From Lentzea flava (GTDB lineage: Bacteria; Actinomycetota; Actinomycetes; Mycobacteriales; Pseudonocardiaceae): a DNA stretch of 44,548 bases. Position 1 is the stretch's first letter; each line of letters opens with the position of its first letter. The notes beneath the pieces are model-generated. The model had not been told where the DNA came from. It saw nothing but the letters and a program-made list of their open reading frames with translations, and did no database searches. A program made the position numbers and the translations under genes. Positions 7,978-15,764 of this stretch are shown here, one piece after another. Where the stretch lies: assembly GCF_014648475.1 (NCBI RefSeq), contig NZ_BMRE01000060.1, positions 1 through 44,548 on the forward strand, given 5' to 3'.

Positions 7978-8607
7978 TCAGGAGGCAATCCGGCGGGTGC
8001 GGCGGCTCTCCGCCTTGCGCTGCAGGTGGTCGGCGGTGAGCTCCAGCTCGTAGGTGCGCAGGGCCTGGTAGCGCGGCGAGATCCGGAGGGCGAACGTGCC
8101 GCTGAGCCGCTCGATCGCCGACGCCGCGCGATCGAGCCGCCTGCGGGCGGCGTCCAGGCCACCGGCTCGCAACATGCGCAGGCAGTTCTCGGCCTCGCAG
8201 TTGTACGAGCGGAGCATCAGCGCCGACCAGTCCTCGACGAGCCTGCGCCCGGTGGCGTCCGACCCGTTGTAGGTGACCTGCCCGCCGCCCTCGACCGCGG
8301 CGCCGGTCTTGATCAGCGTCTTCATCTCGTCGTGGATCAGGTCGAGCTGGGCCTGGTGGTCGGCGGCGGCGTCGGTGCGGAAGACACCGGCCCGCTGAAA
8401 GGTGAGCTCTTCTTTCAACGGCTGCAGCTCGGCGCGCGCGTTCTTGATCCGGTGCCGCAACGCCATCAGCTCGGCACCCGCGCGGTCGACCTCCTCCAGC
8501 GCGCTGGTTTGCGCTGTTCGGGCGTCACCGATTCGAGCGAGCAGCTCTTGCAGGCCTTCCACGGCCCGCTCCAGCTCAGCGATCCGGCGGTTCTTGCGCC
8601 CGAGCAT
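7978..8607 (-). CDS. DUF4041 domain protein lacking the T5orf172 domain
   Basis: A 209-residue protein of unknown function. The first ~75 residues form a predicted coiled coil ('IAELERAVEGLQELLARIG', then Ala/Glu/Leu-rich helices). The rest matches the DUF4041 family as I know it: 'TYNGSDATGRRLV', 'ALMLRSYNCEAENCLRMLRAG', then 'ISPRYQALRTYELELTADHL'. Most full-length members continue into a further charged helix and a C-terminal T5orf172/MUG113 GIY-YIG-like nuclease domain, and occur in phages or defence-related loci. Here the protein stops ~12 residues after the family core, so the nuclease part is absent. The ATG at 8607 is chosen over the in-frame GTG at 8640 because GGGGAGG lies 5 nt before it. 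Confidence is high for the family and low for any function. Confidence 0.75.
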   Translation of the reverse strand: MLGRKNRRIAELERAVEGLQELLARIGDARTAQTSALEEVDRAGAELMALRHRIKNARAELQPLKEELTFQRAGVFRTDAAADHQAQLDLIHDEMKTLIKTGAAVEGGGQVTYNGSDATGRRLVEDWSALMLRSYNCEAENCLRMLRAGGLDAARRRLDRAASAIERLSGTFALRISPRYQALRTYELELTADHLQRKAESRRTRRIAS

Positions 8608-8682
8608 GTCTACCTCCCCGAACAGCGACGAAAGGCCCACGACCGTTCCATCGCAAGGAGGAATCCACCGTTATCTCTCGCG

Positions 8683-9441
8683 CTATGCACTCACACCATC
8701 GAGTGAACCCACGAATCGGACGAATCCTTCCGGGTCCTCGCTCGTGGCGGACTGTTGCAAGATCACGCTGGTGGCGCCCGCTTCGGCCACCGACGCGACG
8801 AGGTCCGTGACGTACGCACGGTCCCGCGAGTCGGTCTCCACGTAGACGACGATCGGGTGATCACGGGTCGCCCGCGTCTCGCGCACGCGGTCGAGGTCGG
8901 CCGACGCGTCGAGGATCGTGCCGTCGCCCACCTGCCCGGCCAGCTCCAGCGTCCTGGGCCCGAGTCCGCCCACGTAGATCGGCATCGGCGCGGCGGGCGG
9001 CCAGTCCAGCGCCACGCCGGTCAGCGACACGTACTTGCCCGCGCAGGTCACGTTCTCCCCGGCCAGCAGCGCCTTCAACGCCTCGGTGTACTCGCGCAGC
9101 AGGGTCAGCGGCGACGACACCCGCGCGCCCACCTGGCCCATCCAGGTCTGCAGGCCGTGCCCGACGCCGATCGTGACGCGGCCGGGGAACAGCCGGTCGA
9201 GCGTCGCCGCCTCCATCGCGGTCAGCGCGACGTTGCGCAGCGGCACCGGCAGCAGCCCGACACCGACCTTCAGCCGCGACGTCCAGGCCAGCGCGGCCGA
9301 CGCGCAGGCGATGCCGCTCTCCAGGAAGCAGTCCTCCCACAGCCACAGCGAGTCCACACCGGACTCCTCGGCGGCGAGGACGACCGAACGCAGGTTCTCT
9401 GGCGGGAGCTGGGGCCGGTAGACAGCGCCGAGTGTGGTCAC
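8683..9441 (-). CDS. LLM-class flavin-dependent oxidoreductase
   Basis: A 252-residue TIM-barrel protein of the luciferase-like monooxygenase superfamily, probably using F420 or FMN. Supporting segments are 'SVVLAAEESGVDSLWLWEDCFLESG', 'SRLKVGVGLLPVPLRNVALTAMEAATLDRLFPGRVTIGVGHGLQTWM' and 'PMPIYVGGLGPRTLELAGQVGDGTIL', which are characteristic strand and loop elements. It is shorter than most members (about 280-330 residues), with the C-terminal helices reduced. The preference for F420 is an inference from the actinobacterial background. It stands alone between oppositely oriented or unrelated genes, so the substrate cannot be guessed. Confidence 0.88.
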   Translation of the reverse strand: MTTLGAVYRPQLPPENLRSVVLAAEESGVDSLWLWEDCFLESGIACASAALAWTSRLKVGVGLLPVPLRNVALTAMEAATLDRLFPGRVTIGVGHGLQTWMGQVGARVSSPLTLLREYTEALKALLAGENVTCAGKYVSLTGVALDWPPAAPMPIYVGGLGPRTLELAGQVGDGTILDASADLDRVRETRATRDHPIVVYVETDSRDRAYVTDLVASVAEAGATSVILQQSATSEDPEGFVRFVGSLDGVSA

Positions 9442-9471
9442 CCGACAACTACTACCGGCCCGCGGCTCGTC

Positions 9472-9945
9472 TCAGCAACCGCCGCAGTTGTAGTACGTGA
9501 CGTCCCAGTGGTTCGACTCGCGGTAGTAGATGTTGCCCGAGCCCGACTTCCACTTGTTGCCGCCGATGGACGTGAACGTCCGGGTGATGTAGTTCGTGAC
9601 GCAGCTCGACAGCGAGAAGTCGACCTTGTAGCCGTTCCAGTGCGAGTAGGTGCCCGACGCGTGGCCGGTCTCGGTGCCACCGGTGATGTTGAGGGCGCAG
9701 CCCGACGCGCGCTTGAACGTCTTGGCGCCCGCGATCGTCGTCTGGTTGATCTGTTCGAACGACGTGCAGTTCGAACGGTTGCGGTCGCTGCAGTTGCCGC
9801 TGGAGGACCAGGTGATGCCGGCGGCGCGCAGCTGCGCGGTCGCCTGCGCGTGGGTGTACTTGGCCGGGGCCGCCGACGCGACGGACGCGCCCATCAGCAG
9901 AGCCGCGAACATCGCGATCACAGCGGCGATCGTGCGAACGAACAT
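9472..9945 (-). CDS. secreted M15/LAS-like putative zinc peptidase
   Basis: A 157-residue exported protein. A signal peptide ends near 'ASVASAAPA' (residues 19-28). The mature part has six cysteines (52, 60, 83, 115, 154, 157), which suggests three disulfides. A plausible metal site is visible: S-H-W-N-G-x-x-x-D (His102, Gly105, Asp109) followed by E-x-x-H-W-D (Glu143, His146). This is the SxHxxGxxxD plus ExxH arrangement of D-Ala-D-Ala metallopeptidases (M15, LAS group), which cleave peptidoglycan stem peptides. The substitution of Lys for the usual Ala in the first motif and the small size make this a divergent member. AAGGAG precedes the ATG. It is divergent from an NlpC/P60-like secreted protein, so the pair may share control. 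Confidence 0.65.
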   Translation of the reverse strand: MFVRTIAAVIAMFAALLMGASVASAAPAKYTHAQATAQLRAAGITWSSSGNCSDRNRSNCTSFEQINQTTIAGAKTFKRASGCALNITGGTETGHASGTYSHWNGYKVDFSLSSCVTNYITRTFTSIGGNKWKSGSGNIYYRESNHWDVTYYNCGGC

Positions 9946-10000
9946 GCTCTCTCCTTATGCCCAAAGGTGCGGCGAAGTTAGGAAGGAGCGGTAAAGAGAC

Positions 10001-10021
10001 GCCTAAACCGGCCTTAGGCCG
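10001..10021. promoter_or_regulatory. overlapping inverted repeats between two divergent secreted-hydrolase genes
   Basis: GCCTAA (10001-10006) pairs with TTAGGC (10014-10019), and CGGCCT-T-AGGCCG (10009-10021) is a second palindrome sharing one arm. They lie about midway between the divergent starts at 9945 and 10082. A shared operator is the natural reading, but no regulator can be assigned. Confidence 0.4.
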
Positions 10022-10081
10022 ATCTTTGGCGCCTCCGTGGACAGTCCCGGTCGTCACATCAAGTCGATCGGAGCTACAACG

Positions 10082-10633
10082 ATGCGCATTCGCCACGCCG
10101 TCGCGGTGACCGCACTCTCGCTCGGACTGCTGTCCGGCATCTCCGGCGTCGCCCACGCGATGCCCGAGGGTCCCGCCGAGCAGGAAACGCCCATCTCGGA
10201 GGAGATGAGGGCCGCCGGATACGGGGGCGTCATCAAGCGGTCCGAGGTCATCAGCCGGGCCAAGGACTGGTGGAACCGCAAGGTTCCGTACTCGCAGAGC
10301 TCCTACGCGTGGGACGTCAACCACGGCAAGAAGTACCGCCAGGACTGCTCCGGCTTCGTCTCGATGGCCTGGAAGCTGACCAGCAGCCGCACCACGTCCA
10401 CTTTGGACGAGGTCGCCACGCGGATCTCGTGGGCGAGCCTCGAGCCGGGCGACATGATCCTGCGCAACGGCCACGTGAAGCTGTTCGAGAAGTGGGCGAA
10501 CTCGGCCCACACCTCCGTGTGGATCTACGAGGAGGGCAACACCCGCGACGACATGGACCACGAGACCATCTCGATCCAGGCGTTGAAGGACGGCGGCTAC
10601 GCGCCGTGGGAGTACAAGAAGATCCGCGACTGA
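10082..10633 (+). CDS. secreted NlpC/P60-like cysteine peptidase/amidase candidate
   Basis: A 183-residue secreted protein with a signal peptide ending near 'GVAHA' (residue 26). The catalytic Cys is probably C89 in 'RQDCSGFVSMAWKL', the DCSGFV motif of NlpC/P60 and related papain-fold enzymes. A candidate catalytic His is H131 in 'LRNGHVKLFEKW', preceded by 'LEPGDMILRN', the loop usual before that His in this fold. Such enzymes cut peptidoglycan peptides or amides. The start at 10082 is preferred over 10037 because GGAG lies 8 nt upstream and the signal peptide starts there. It is divergent from the M15-like secreted gene and convergent with the SARP gene, with 1 bp between them. Confidence 0.8.
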   Translation: MRIRHAVAVTALSLGLLSGISGVAHAMPEGPAEQETPISEEMRAAGYGGVIKRSEVISRAKDWWNRKVPYSQSSYAWDVNHGKKYRQDCSGFVSMAWKLTSSRTTSTLDEVATRISWASLEPGDMILRNGHVKLFEKWANSAHTSVWIYEEGNTRDDMDHETISIQALKDGGYAPWEYKKIRD

Positions 10634-10634
10634 G

Positions 10635-13475
10635 TCAGCTGATCGCGAGGCTCCCCGGAAAGTGCCACTGAGCGCGCCACTGGTGCACCTCTCCGGCTTC
10701 ACGGGTGCCCAGTCGCGCGAACAGCCCGGCGGCCTCACCCCAGCAGCGGTCCGCGCCTGACACATCCCCCCGACAGGCGTGGACCGCACCGAGGTCTCTG
10801 AGCGTTCGTGCCCGCCACAACGGCAGCCCCAGGTCGGACCACGACGCCAGGGCCTCGGTCAGCACCACCTGCGCGCCGCGGTGGTCGCCTGCCGCGAGCC
10901 GCCACTCCCCCAGCGTGCGGCGGACGAGCGCCTCGCCGAACCGGTCGCCGACGTCGCGGCAGCCGTCCATCGCGGCGGCCAGCAGCTTCTCGGCTGGACC
11001 GAACGAACCCTTGCGGATCAGCACCTTCGCCCACGCCTGGGCGGTGTAGCAGCCGAGCAGCTCGTCGCCGGTGCCCGAGACCATCTCGTGGGCGCGCACG
11101 ATGTGCTCCTCCGCGAGGTCCAGCTCGCCGCGGGCGCGGTGCACGAGCCCGATTCCCCGCGCTGCGAGCGCTTCGCCTCTTCTGCTCTTGGCCGCGCGAT
11201 AGGTGGTCTCCGCGAGCGCGAGGGTGTGCAGTGCTTCCTCGTCGTCGCCGAGTTCCCGTTTGATGGAGCCGATTCCGTAGAGCGCGTGCCCGACCCCCTC
11301 GGAGTCGTCGGACTCCAGCAGCTCGCGGGCCCTGCCGAGCGCCTCCAGCGCACACGGGTACTCGCCGAGATCGCGGCAGACCATGCCGATGCCGTTCATC
11401 GCGACGGCCTCGCCGCGCTTGTCGCCCAGGTTCACGAACAACGTCTGCGCGGTGTCGAACCACGACCGCGCCTCGACCAGGTTGTCGCGCTTGTAGTGCA
11501 TCTGGCCGAGGCTGCAGCGCAGCACCGCCTCCAGCCTGAGGTCCCCCGTCTTCCACACGGCCTCCAGCGCCGCCATGTGTGTCCGTTCCCAGGCCTCGTA
11601 CCGGTTCCTGAGCCCGAACCAGGCGAACACCAGCACCTCGGCGAGCTGCGACGCGATCTCCGCGAGCCCGAGCTCCGCCGCGCGTTCGACGAGCTTGGTC
11701 AGCAGGCTCTCCTCGCGCGCGAACCAGGCGTCCTTGTCGGCGGGGCGCGCCACCGTGGTGACGACGCCGAGGGAGTCCTGCATGCGCGGCACGGCCAGGA
11801 ACAGCTGCTCGGTCAGGCCGTCCACTGTGGACAGGGCGGCGACCACGGCTCTCCTGACGAGATCCTCGCGTTGTTCCAGCGGGTCTTCTGCTTCGGCGAG
11901 CTCACGGGCGTGCAGCCGCACCAGCTCGTGCATCCGGTAGCGCGCGCTGCCGATGACGTCGAGCAGCCGCGCGTCGACGAGCTGGTCGAGCACGTCCTCG
12001 TCGAGCAGGTGCACCCACAGGAAGCTCGGCACCTCGGGCAGCCCGAGGAACCCGAAGATCCGGTAGGCGGCGCGGACGTTCTCGCCGAGCGCCCGGTACG
12101 TGAGCTCCAGGCTCGACCGCACCGCCAGGTCGTCCGCGACCAGCTCGTCCAGCCTGCTGCGTTCGTCGGAGAGCCTTCTGACCAGTTTGGACACCGGCCA
12201 GTGCGCACGCCCGGCCAGCCGCGCCCCGGTGATCCGCACCGCGAGCGGCAGGTACCCGCACAGCCGGGCCACCTCCTCTGCCTGCTCGGGTTCGGCGGCC
12301 ACGCGGTCGTCGCCGAGGATGCGTTGCAGGAGGGTGACCGCTTCGTCGCTGCTGAGCACGTCCAGCGGAATCCGGCGCACGCCTTCCAGCCCGCACAGCC
12401 GGCTGCGGCTCGTGATCAGCGTCAGGCAGCCGGGACTGCCCGGCAGCAACGGCCGGACCTGCGCCACGCTTGTGACGCCGTCCAGCACGATCACCACGCG
12501 CCGTCCGCTGACCGTGGCCCGCCACAGCGCCGCGCGTTCCTCCGCGGACTCCGGGATCCGCTCGCTCGGCACGTCCATCGCGCGCAGCAACGAGTCCAGC
12601 GCGCCCGACGGCGAGTGCAGGTCGACGAACAGCTGCCCGTCGGGATACCGGTCCGCGATCCGATGCGCCGCGTGCACGGCCAGCGCCGACTTGCCGACCC
12701 CGGCCGGCCCCTCGATCCACCAGACGCCGCCGTCGCTGTCGAGAAGCCTGCTCAGCTCCTTGTCGCGCCCGGTGAAGTCACCCGCGTCGCGCGGCAGGTA
12801 GTTGCGCCGGCTGTCCCGCGCCCCCTCCAGCACGTCGCGGTAGAGCTGCTGCAGCTGCTCGCCCGGCTCGACACCCAGTTCGTCGACGAGCACCTTGCGC
12901 GTGTCGCGGAACACCCGCATCGCGTCCGCCCGCCGCCCGGCCCTGGCGAGCGCGGTCATGAGCTGGCCCCTGAGCCGTTCCGCCAGCGGGTACTCGGAGA
13001 CGAAGATCCCGAGCGGGTCGATCAGCTCCGCGTGCCGTCCGAGCGCGAGCTCGGCGTCGACCCACGCCTCGGCGGCCGCGAGCCGTTGCACGTCCAGCGT
13101 CTGCGCGAACACCACCGGCGTGCCCCGCCAGAGCTGGAGCGCCTGGTGGAGCGTCTCGGCCTTGGCCTTGAGATCGGCCTGCTCGCCCGCTTCCGCGACC
13201 AGCCTGCGGAACAGGTGCAGATCGACGCTCTCGGGCTCGGCGTTGAGCACGTACCCGGCCGCCCGGTGCTCGACCGGCAACCCGGTCCGGCGCAGGCTGC
13301 TGATGTGCACCTGCAGCGACTTGCGGGCCTGCGGCGGCGGCTCCTCACCCCAAATGAGATCGATGAGGCGCTCGACGGGCACGATCTTCCCGCACTCGAC
13401 CGCCAAGACCGCTAGGATCTGCGCGGGCTTCGGCGGCACTGACGGCTCGACCGGCCCCAGAATCCTGACCTCCAC
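10635..13475 (-). CDS. AfsR/SARP family transcriptional regulator (946 aa)
   Basis: A large cytoplasmic activator. The N-terminal ~90 residues form an OmpR-like winged helix ('EVRILGPVEPSV' through 'SLQVHISSLRR'), followed by a bacterial transcriptional activation domain to about residue 235 ('LGRHAELIDPLGIFVSEYPLAERLRGQLMTALARAGRRADAM', 'LVDELGVEPGEQLQQLY'). An NB-ARC ATPase follows, with Walker A 'GPAGVGKSALA' near residue 260 and Walker-B-like 'RRVVIVLDG', then a C-terminal array of TPR-like repeats from roughly residue 600. AfsR proteins of this layout switch on secondary-metabolite or development genes, but no biosynthetic cluster is within this window. Two inverted repeats lie upstream. 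The GTG start is preceded by a GGGGG run. Confidence 0.93.
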   Translation of the reverse strand: MEVRILGPVEPSVPPKPAQILAVLAVECGKIVPVERLIDLIWGEEPPPQARKSLQVHISSLRRTGLPVEHRAAGYVLNAEPESVDLHLFRRLVAEAGEQADLKAKAETLHQALQLWRGTPVVFAQTLDVQRLAAAEAWVDAELALGRHAELIDPLGIFVSEYPLAERLRGQLMTALARAGRRADAMRVFRDTRKVLVDELGVEPGEQLQQLYRDVLEGARDSRRNYLPRDAGDFTGRDKELSRLLDSDGGVWWIEGPAGVGKSALAVHAAHRIADRYPDGQLFVDLHSPSGALDSLLRAMDVPSERIPESAEERAALWRATVSGRRVVIVLDGVTSVAQVRPLLPGSPGCLTLITSRSRLCGLEGVRRIPLDVLSSDEAVTLLQRILGDDRVAAEPEQAEEVARLCGYLPLAVRITGARLAGRAHWPVSKLVRRLSDERSRLDELVADDLAVRSSLELTYRALGENVRAAYRIFGFLGLPEVPSFLWVHLLDEDVLDQLVDARLLDVIGSARYRMHELVRLHARELAEAEDPLEQREDLVRRAVVAALSTVDGLTEQLFLAVPRMQDSLGVVTTVARPADKDAWFAREESLLTKLVERAAELGLAEIASQLAEVLVFAWFGLRNRYEAWERTHMAALEAVWKTGDLRLEAVLRCSLGQMHYKRDNLVEARSWFDTAQTLFVNLGDKRGEAVAMNGIGMVCRDLGEYPCALEALGRARELLESDDSEGVGHALYGIGSIKRELGDDEEALHTLALAETTYRAAKSRRGEALAARGIGLVHRARGELDLAEEHIVRAHEMVSGTGDELLGCYTAQAWAKVLIRKGSFGPAEKLLAAAMDGCRDVGDRFGEALVRRTLGEWRLAAGDHRGAQVVLTEALASWSDLGLPLWRARTLRDLGAVHACRGDVSGADRCWGEAAGLFARLGTREAGEVHQWRAQWHFPGSLAIS

Positions 13476-13559
13476 TGCGCCCCCACCAGCGTTGAAGATT
13501 CACCATGTTTTGAGCGGCATTGCCAAATTTTGACGCAGCCCCGCGTACACGGTTCCACT

Positions 13560-13580
13560 TTCGAGTGAAGGCCACTCGAA
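13560..13580. promoter_or_regulatory. perfect inverted repeat upstream of the SARP regulator
   Basis: TTCGAGTG (13560-13567) and CACTCGAA (13573-13580) are perfect 8-bp arms with a 5-bp spacer, 85 bp before the SARP start. This is an operator-like arrangement. SARP proteins themselves usually bind direct repeats, so a different regulator is more likely. Confidence 0.45.
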
Positions 13581-13625
13581 TGGACGCAGATCTGGATGCA
13601 ACCAGACCAGAGTTCACTCCGTCCA

Positions 13626-13642
13626 GCCCACTTTCAGTGGGC
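13626..13642 (-). terminator. short strong hairpin after mug
   Basis: Perfect 7-bp arms (13626-13632 and 13636-13642) with a 3-base loop, 25 nt after the mug stop on the minus strand. There is no following T run, so it is either an I-shaped actinobacterial terminator or a regulatory palindrome for the SARP gene further on. Confidence 0.4.
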
Positions 13643-13667
13643 ATCAATGTGAACCTTTGTTCTAGTT

Positions 13668-14186
13668 TCACAAGCTCGCTTTGAGCCTGCCGAACTCCTC
13701 CGCGAGCGCCGGCAACTGCCAGTGCGCGTTCAACCCGCTCGGATTGGGCAACAACCACACCCGAGCCCCGCCCACCGTCTCCTCCTGCGGCCCGACCTGC
13801 GCTTTCTTGCGGCCGAACGCGGCACGGTACACGGTCACCCCGAGCACGGCGAGAACCTTCGGTGAATACCGCACGACCTTTTCGGTGAGCTCGACAGCGC
13901 CCGCTTTCAGTTCGTCAATTGTTAATTCGTCGGCTTTGGCGGAGGGGCGCGCGACGACGTTCGTGATGCCGAGACCCAGGGGCAGCAGCTCCAGCTGCTC
14001 GGCGGGCGCGAAGAGTTTTGGGGTGAAACCGGACAAATGCAGGGCGGGCCAGAACCGGTTTCCCGGCCGGGCGAAGTGGTGCCCGGTCGCCTCCGACACC
14101 AGGCCGGGGTTGATGCCGCAGAAGAGCACGTCCAGCCCTGGCTTGATCACGTCGGGAATCACGTGGCCAAGCCTACGAGGTGCCAC
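13668..14186 (-). CDS. mug: G/U mismatch-specific DNA glycosylase
   Basis: A 172-residue DNA repair enzyme of the uracil-DNA glycosylase superfamily that removes uracil or thymine mispaired with guanine. The active-site loop 'FCGINPGLVSEATGHHFARPGNRFWPALH' (residues ~22-50) has the GINPG motif with the Asn characteristic of Mug. The DNA-intercalation loop appears as 'LLPNPSGLNAHW' near 148. Length is normal for the family. The GTG start is not strongly supported by a ribosome site; a second in-frame GTG at 14162 is possible, but homologues generally have residues before 'IPDVIKPGL'. Only 13 bp separate it from the divergent unknown gene at 14200, so the two may share a very compact promoter. 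Confidence 0.93.
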   Translation of the reverse strand: MAPRRLGHVIPDVIKPGLDVLFCGINPGLVSEATGHHFARPGNRFWPALHLSGFTPKLFAPAEQLELLPLGLGITNVVARPSAKADELTIDELKAGAVELTEKVVRYSPKVLAVLGVTVYRAAFGRKKAQVGPQEETVGGARVWLLPNPSGLNAHWQLPALAEEFGRLKASL

Positions 14187-14199
14187 CTACCCTGCCGCC

Positions 14200-14640
14200 A
14201 TGACCGGCATGTCGATGACGTGGACCGTCCGCGCGGGCTGGGCCGACGTCGAGGTGGCCGATCACCGCGGCGAGGCCCTGATCACGGCCTCCTACATCTC
14301 CCCCGCACCCGAGGACCTCCTCGGCGCCGTGACGCGCCTGCTGCGCGGCGAACCCGAGGCCCGCGTGCGGTTCGAGGCGGAACCGGCCGTGTACCGGTGG
14401 GACTTCGAGCGCGACGGGGATTCCGCCTGCGTCCGGCTGGTCGAGCAGCCGAGCACCGAGATCTGGTCGACCCGGCAACCGCTCGGTGCGCTCGCACGGG
14501 TCGTGGTCCGGTGCTTCGACTCCGTGGCCGACCGCCAGGGCGAGGACGGGTACCACCGCGAGTGGCGCCGGCCGTTTCCGCGTGCCGAGTTGGAGGGCCT
14601 GCGGGCTGCGTGGCGTGCTGCCGAGGCGAGTGGTTCATGA
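14200..14640 (+). CDS. conserved hypothetical protein
   Basis: A 146-residue protein that I do not recognise. It has no signal peptide, membrane segment or known catalytic motif. The sequence is rich in charged and aromatic residues and looks like a compact alpha/beta domain: strands 'MTWTVRAGWADVEVAD' and 'ALITASYIS', a helix 'PEDLLGAVTRLLRG', further strands 'ARVRFEAEPAVYRWDFERDG' and 'ACVRLVEQ', and a C-terminal helix 'PRAELEGLRAAWRAAEAS'. The ATG at 14200 is the first start after the mug promoter space. Its stop overlaps the HAD-protein start (ATGA at 14637-14640), so the two are likely made together. Confidence 0.72.
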   Translation: MTGMSMTWTVRAGWADVEVADHRGEALITASYISPAPEDLLGAVTRLLRGEPEARVRFEAEPAVYRWDFERDGDSACVRLVEQPSTEIWSTRQPLGALARVVVRCFDSVADRQGEDGYHREWRRPFPRAELEGLRAAWRAAEASGS

Positions 14641-15110
14641 GCCGCCCGCTGCTGTTCCTCGACGTCGACGGCCCGCTGCTCCCGTTCGGTGACGGCGTCG
14701 CGGGCGAACCCGGCCTCGCCCGCCTCGACCTGATGCACGGCCCGTGGCTCGCCGCGCTGCCGTGCGACCTCGTCTGGGCCACGACGTGGATGGACGACGC
14801 GAACGAGCACCTCTCGCCCCTGCTGGGCCTGCCGCGACTGCCGGTCGCGACCTGGCCGGACGACCCGGAAACCGAGGCCGCGGACGCGCGCAGGGGCCTG
14901 CACTGGAAGACGCGCGGCCTGGTCGCGCTCGCCGGCGACCGGCCGTTCGCCTGGGTCGACGACGAGATCACCTCACAGGACCGGACCTGGGTCGCCGAAC
15001 ACCACCCCAACGCCCTGCTGCACCGGGTGAACCCGCGCCACGGCCTCACCGACGCCGACTACCTCGAACTCGACGCCTGGCTCCGCGCCGCCCACCTCAC
15101 CGGTGGTTGA
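14637..15110 (+). CDS. HAD-like domain protein
   Basis: A 157-residue protein with haloacid-dehalogenase-like motifs. 'LLFLDVDGPLLPFG' supplies motif I (DxDG), 'LVWATTWMDDANEHL' resembles the motif II Thr region, and 'RPFAWVDDEI' supplies the acidic motif IV. The family includes phosphatases and phosphotransferases using the first Asp as nucleophile. This small group, common in actinomycetes, has no assigned substrate. It is coupled by an ATGA overlap to the unknown gene upstream and overlaps the convergent SIMPL gene by 14 bp at its 3' end. The domain call is fairly safe; activity is unproven. Confidence 0.8.
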   Translation: MSRPLLFLDVDGPLLPFGDGVAGEPGLARLDLMHGPWLAALPCDLVWATTWMDDANEHLSPLLGLPRLPVATWPDDPETEAADARRGLHWKTRGLVALAGDRPFAWVDDEITSQDRTWVAEHHPNALLHRVNPRHGLTDADYLELDAWLRAAHLTGG

Positions 15111-15726
15111 TCGAGAACCCCAGAATCACCGCGGCCGACACCACGACGTGCCCCGGCGCCAGGTCCCCCGCCGACGCCTCACCGCCCGAACCGTGCCCGC
15201 GGTAGCCGCCGGAGAGCTTCTCCGGGTCCACGTCCTCGATGTGCACCACGGGCCCCAGCCGCACCCCGGCCGCCTCCGCGTACAGCTCGCCCTTGCGGCG
15301 TGCCACCGCCACGGCCTCGCGGCGTGCCTCCGCCCGCAGCTCCGCCTTGTTCGACACGTCGAACTGCACCGCGGCGATCTCGTTGGCGCCGGCCGCGACC
15401 AGGTCCACCAGGAGCGACTGCACGTCGTCGAGGTCGCGGGTCTCCACGGCGAACGACGCCTCGCACTCGTAGCCGAGGAACTCGCGCGGCGTGCCGTAGG
15501 TGTGGGAGCTGCGCATGTCCAGCTGGGAGCGTTCGACCGCCGCGTCGGGCACGCCGTGGTCGCGCAGCGCCTGGCGCACCGCGCTCACGGCCTCGCTGGC
15601 CGCCGCGAAGGACTCCGACGGGGTCTGTTCGATGCGGTTCACCTTGAACCTGGCGCGGACCAGGTCCGGGCGGGCCTTCACGTCCGCCGTGCCGTAGACG
15701 GTCACGCCCCAGGGTCTTTCCACCAT
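15097..15726 (-). CDS. SIMPL domain-containing protein (DUF541)
   Basis: A 209-residue protein with the SIMPL/DUF541 plan: 'GVTVYGTADVKARPDLVRARFKVNRIEQTPSESFAAASEAVSAV' at the N-terminus, the central 'RDHGVPDAAVERSQLDMRSSHTYG', and the C-terminal 'ARREAVAVARRKGELYAEAAGVRLG'. Bacterial homologues are mostly periplasmic or cell-envelope proteins, some oligomerising into rings, with loosely defined stress-related roles. No signal peptide is visible here, so the protein appears cytoplasmic unless the start is wrong. The ATG at 15726 is chosen because the domain begins immediately after it; a GTG at 15753 is possible. Neither has a clear ribosome site. It is the last of a run of minus-strand genes after the ArfC-like gene. 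Confidence 0.8.
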   Translation of the reverse strand: MVERPWGVTVYGTADVKARPDLVRARFKVNRIEQTPSESFAAASEAVSAVRQALRDHGVPDAAVERSQLDMRSSHTYGTPREFLGYECEASFAVETRDLDDVQSLLVDLVAAGANEIAAVQFDVSNKAELRAEARREAVAVARRKGELYAEAAGVRLGPVVHIEDVDPEKLSGGYRGHGSGGEASAGDLAPGHVVVSAAVILGFSINHR

Positions 15727-15764
15727 CTGCGAGTTCAGCACGGCGAAGATCACACCACGCGGGG

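Noticed and set aside
9472..9945. Toxin or bacteriocin assignment for the small Cys-rich secreted protein
   Set aside because: It has a plausible zinc-peptidase motif set and no adjacent immunity or dedicated export gene, so a peptidase reading is better supported.
11820..11832. A second copy of the GTCCAC-N-GTGGAC palindrome inside the SARP gene
   Set aside because: It encodes ordinary residues (LSTVDG) in a conserved gene and such words are easily made in this base composition, so it is not treated as a regulatory site on its own.
10779..13415. An 878-codon open frame on the plus strand across the SARP gene
   Set aside because: It is the antisense of a clear SARP-NB-ARC-TPR coding sequence. 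The translation is low-complexity and rich in Arg, Gln, His and Pro, as expected from GC-rich third positions read on the other strand.
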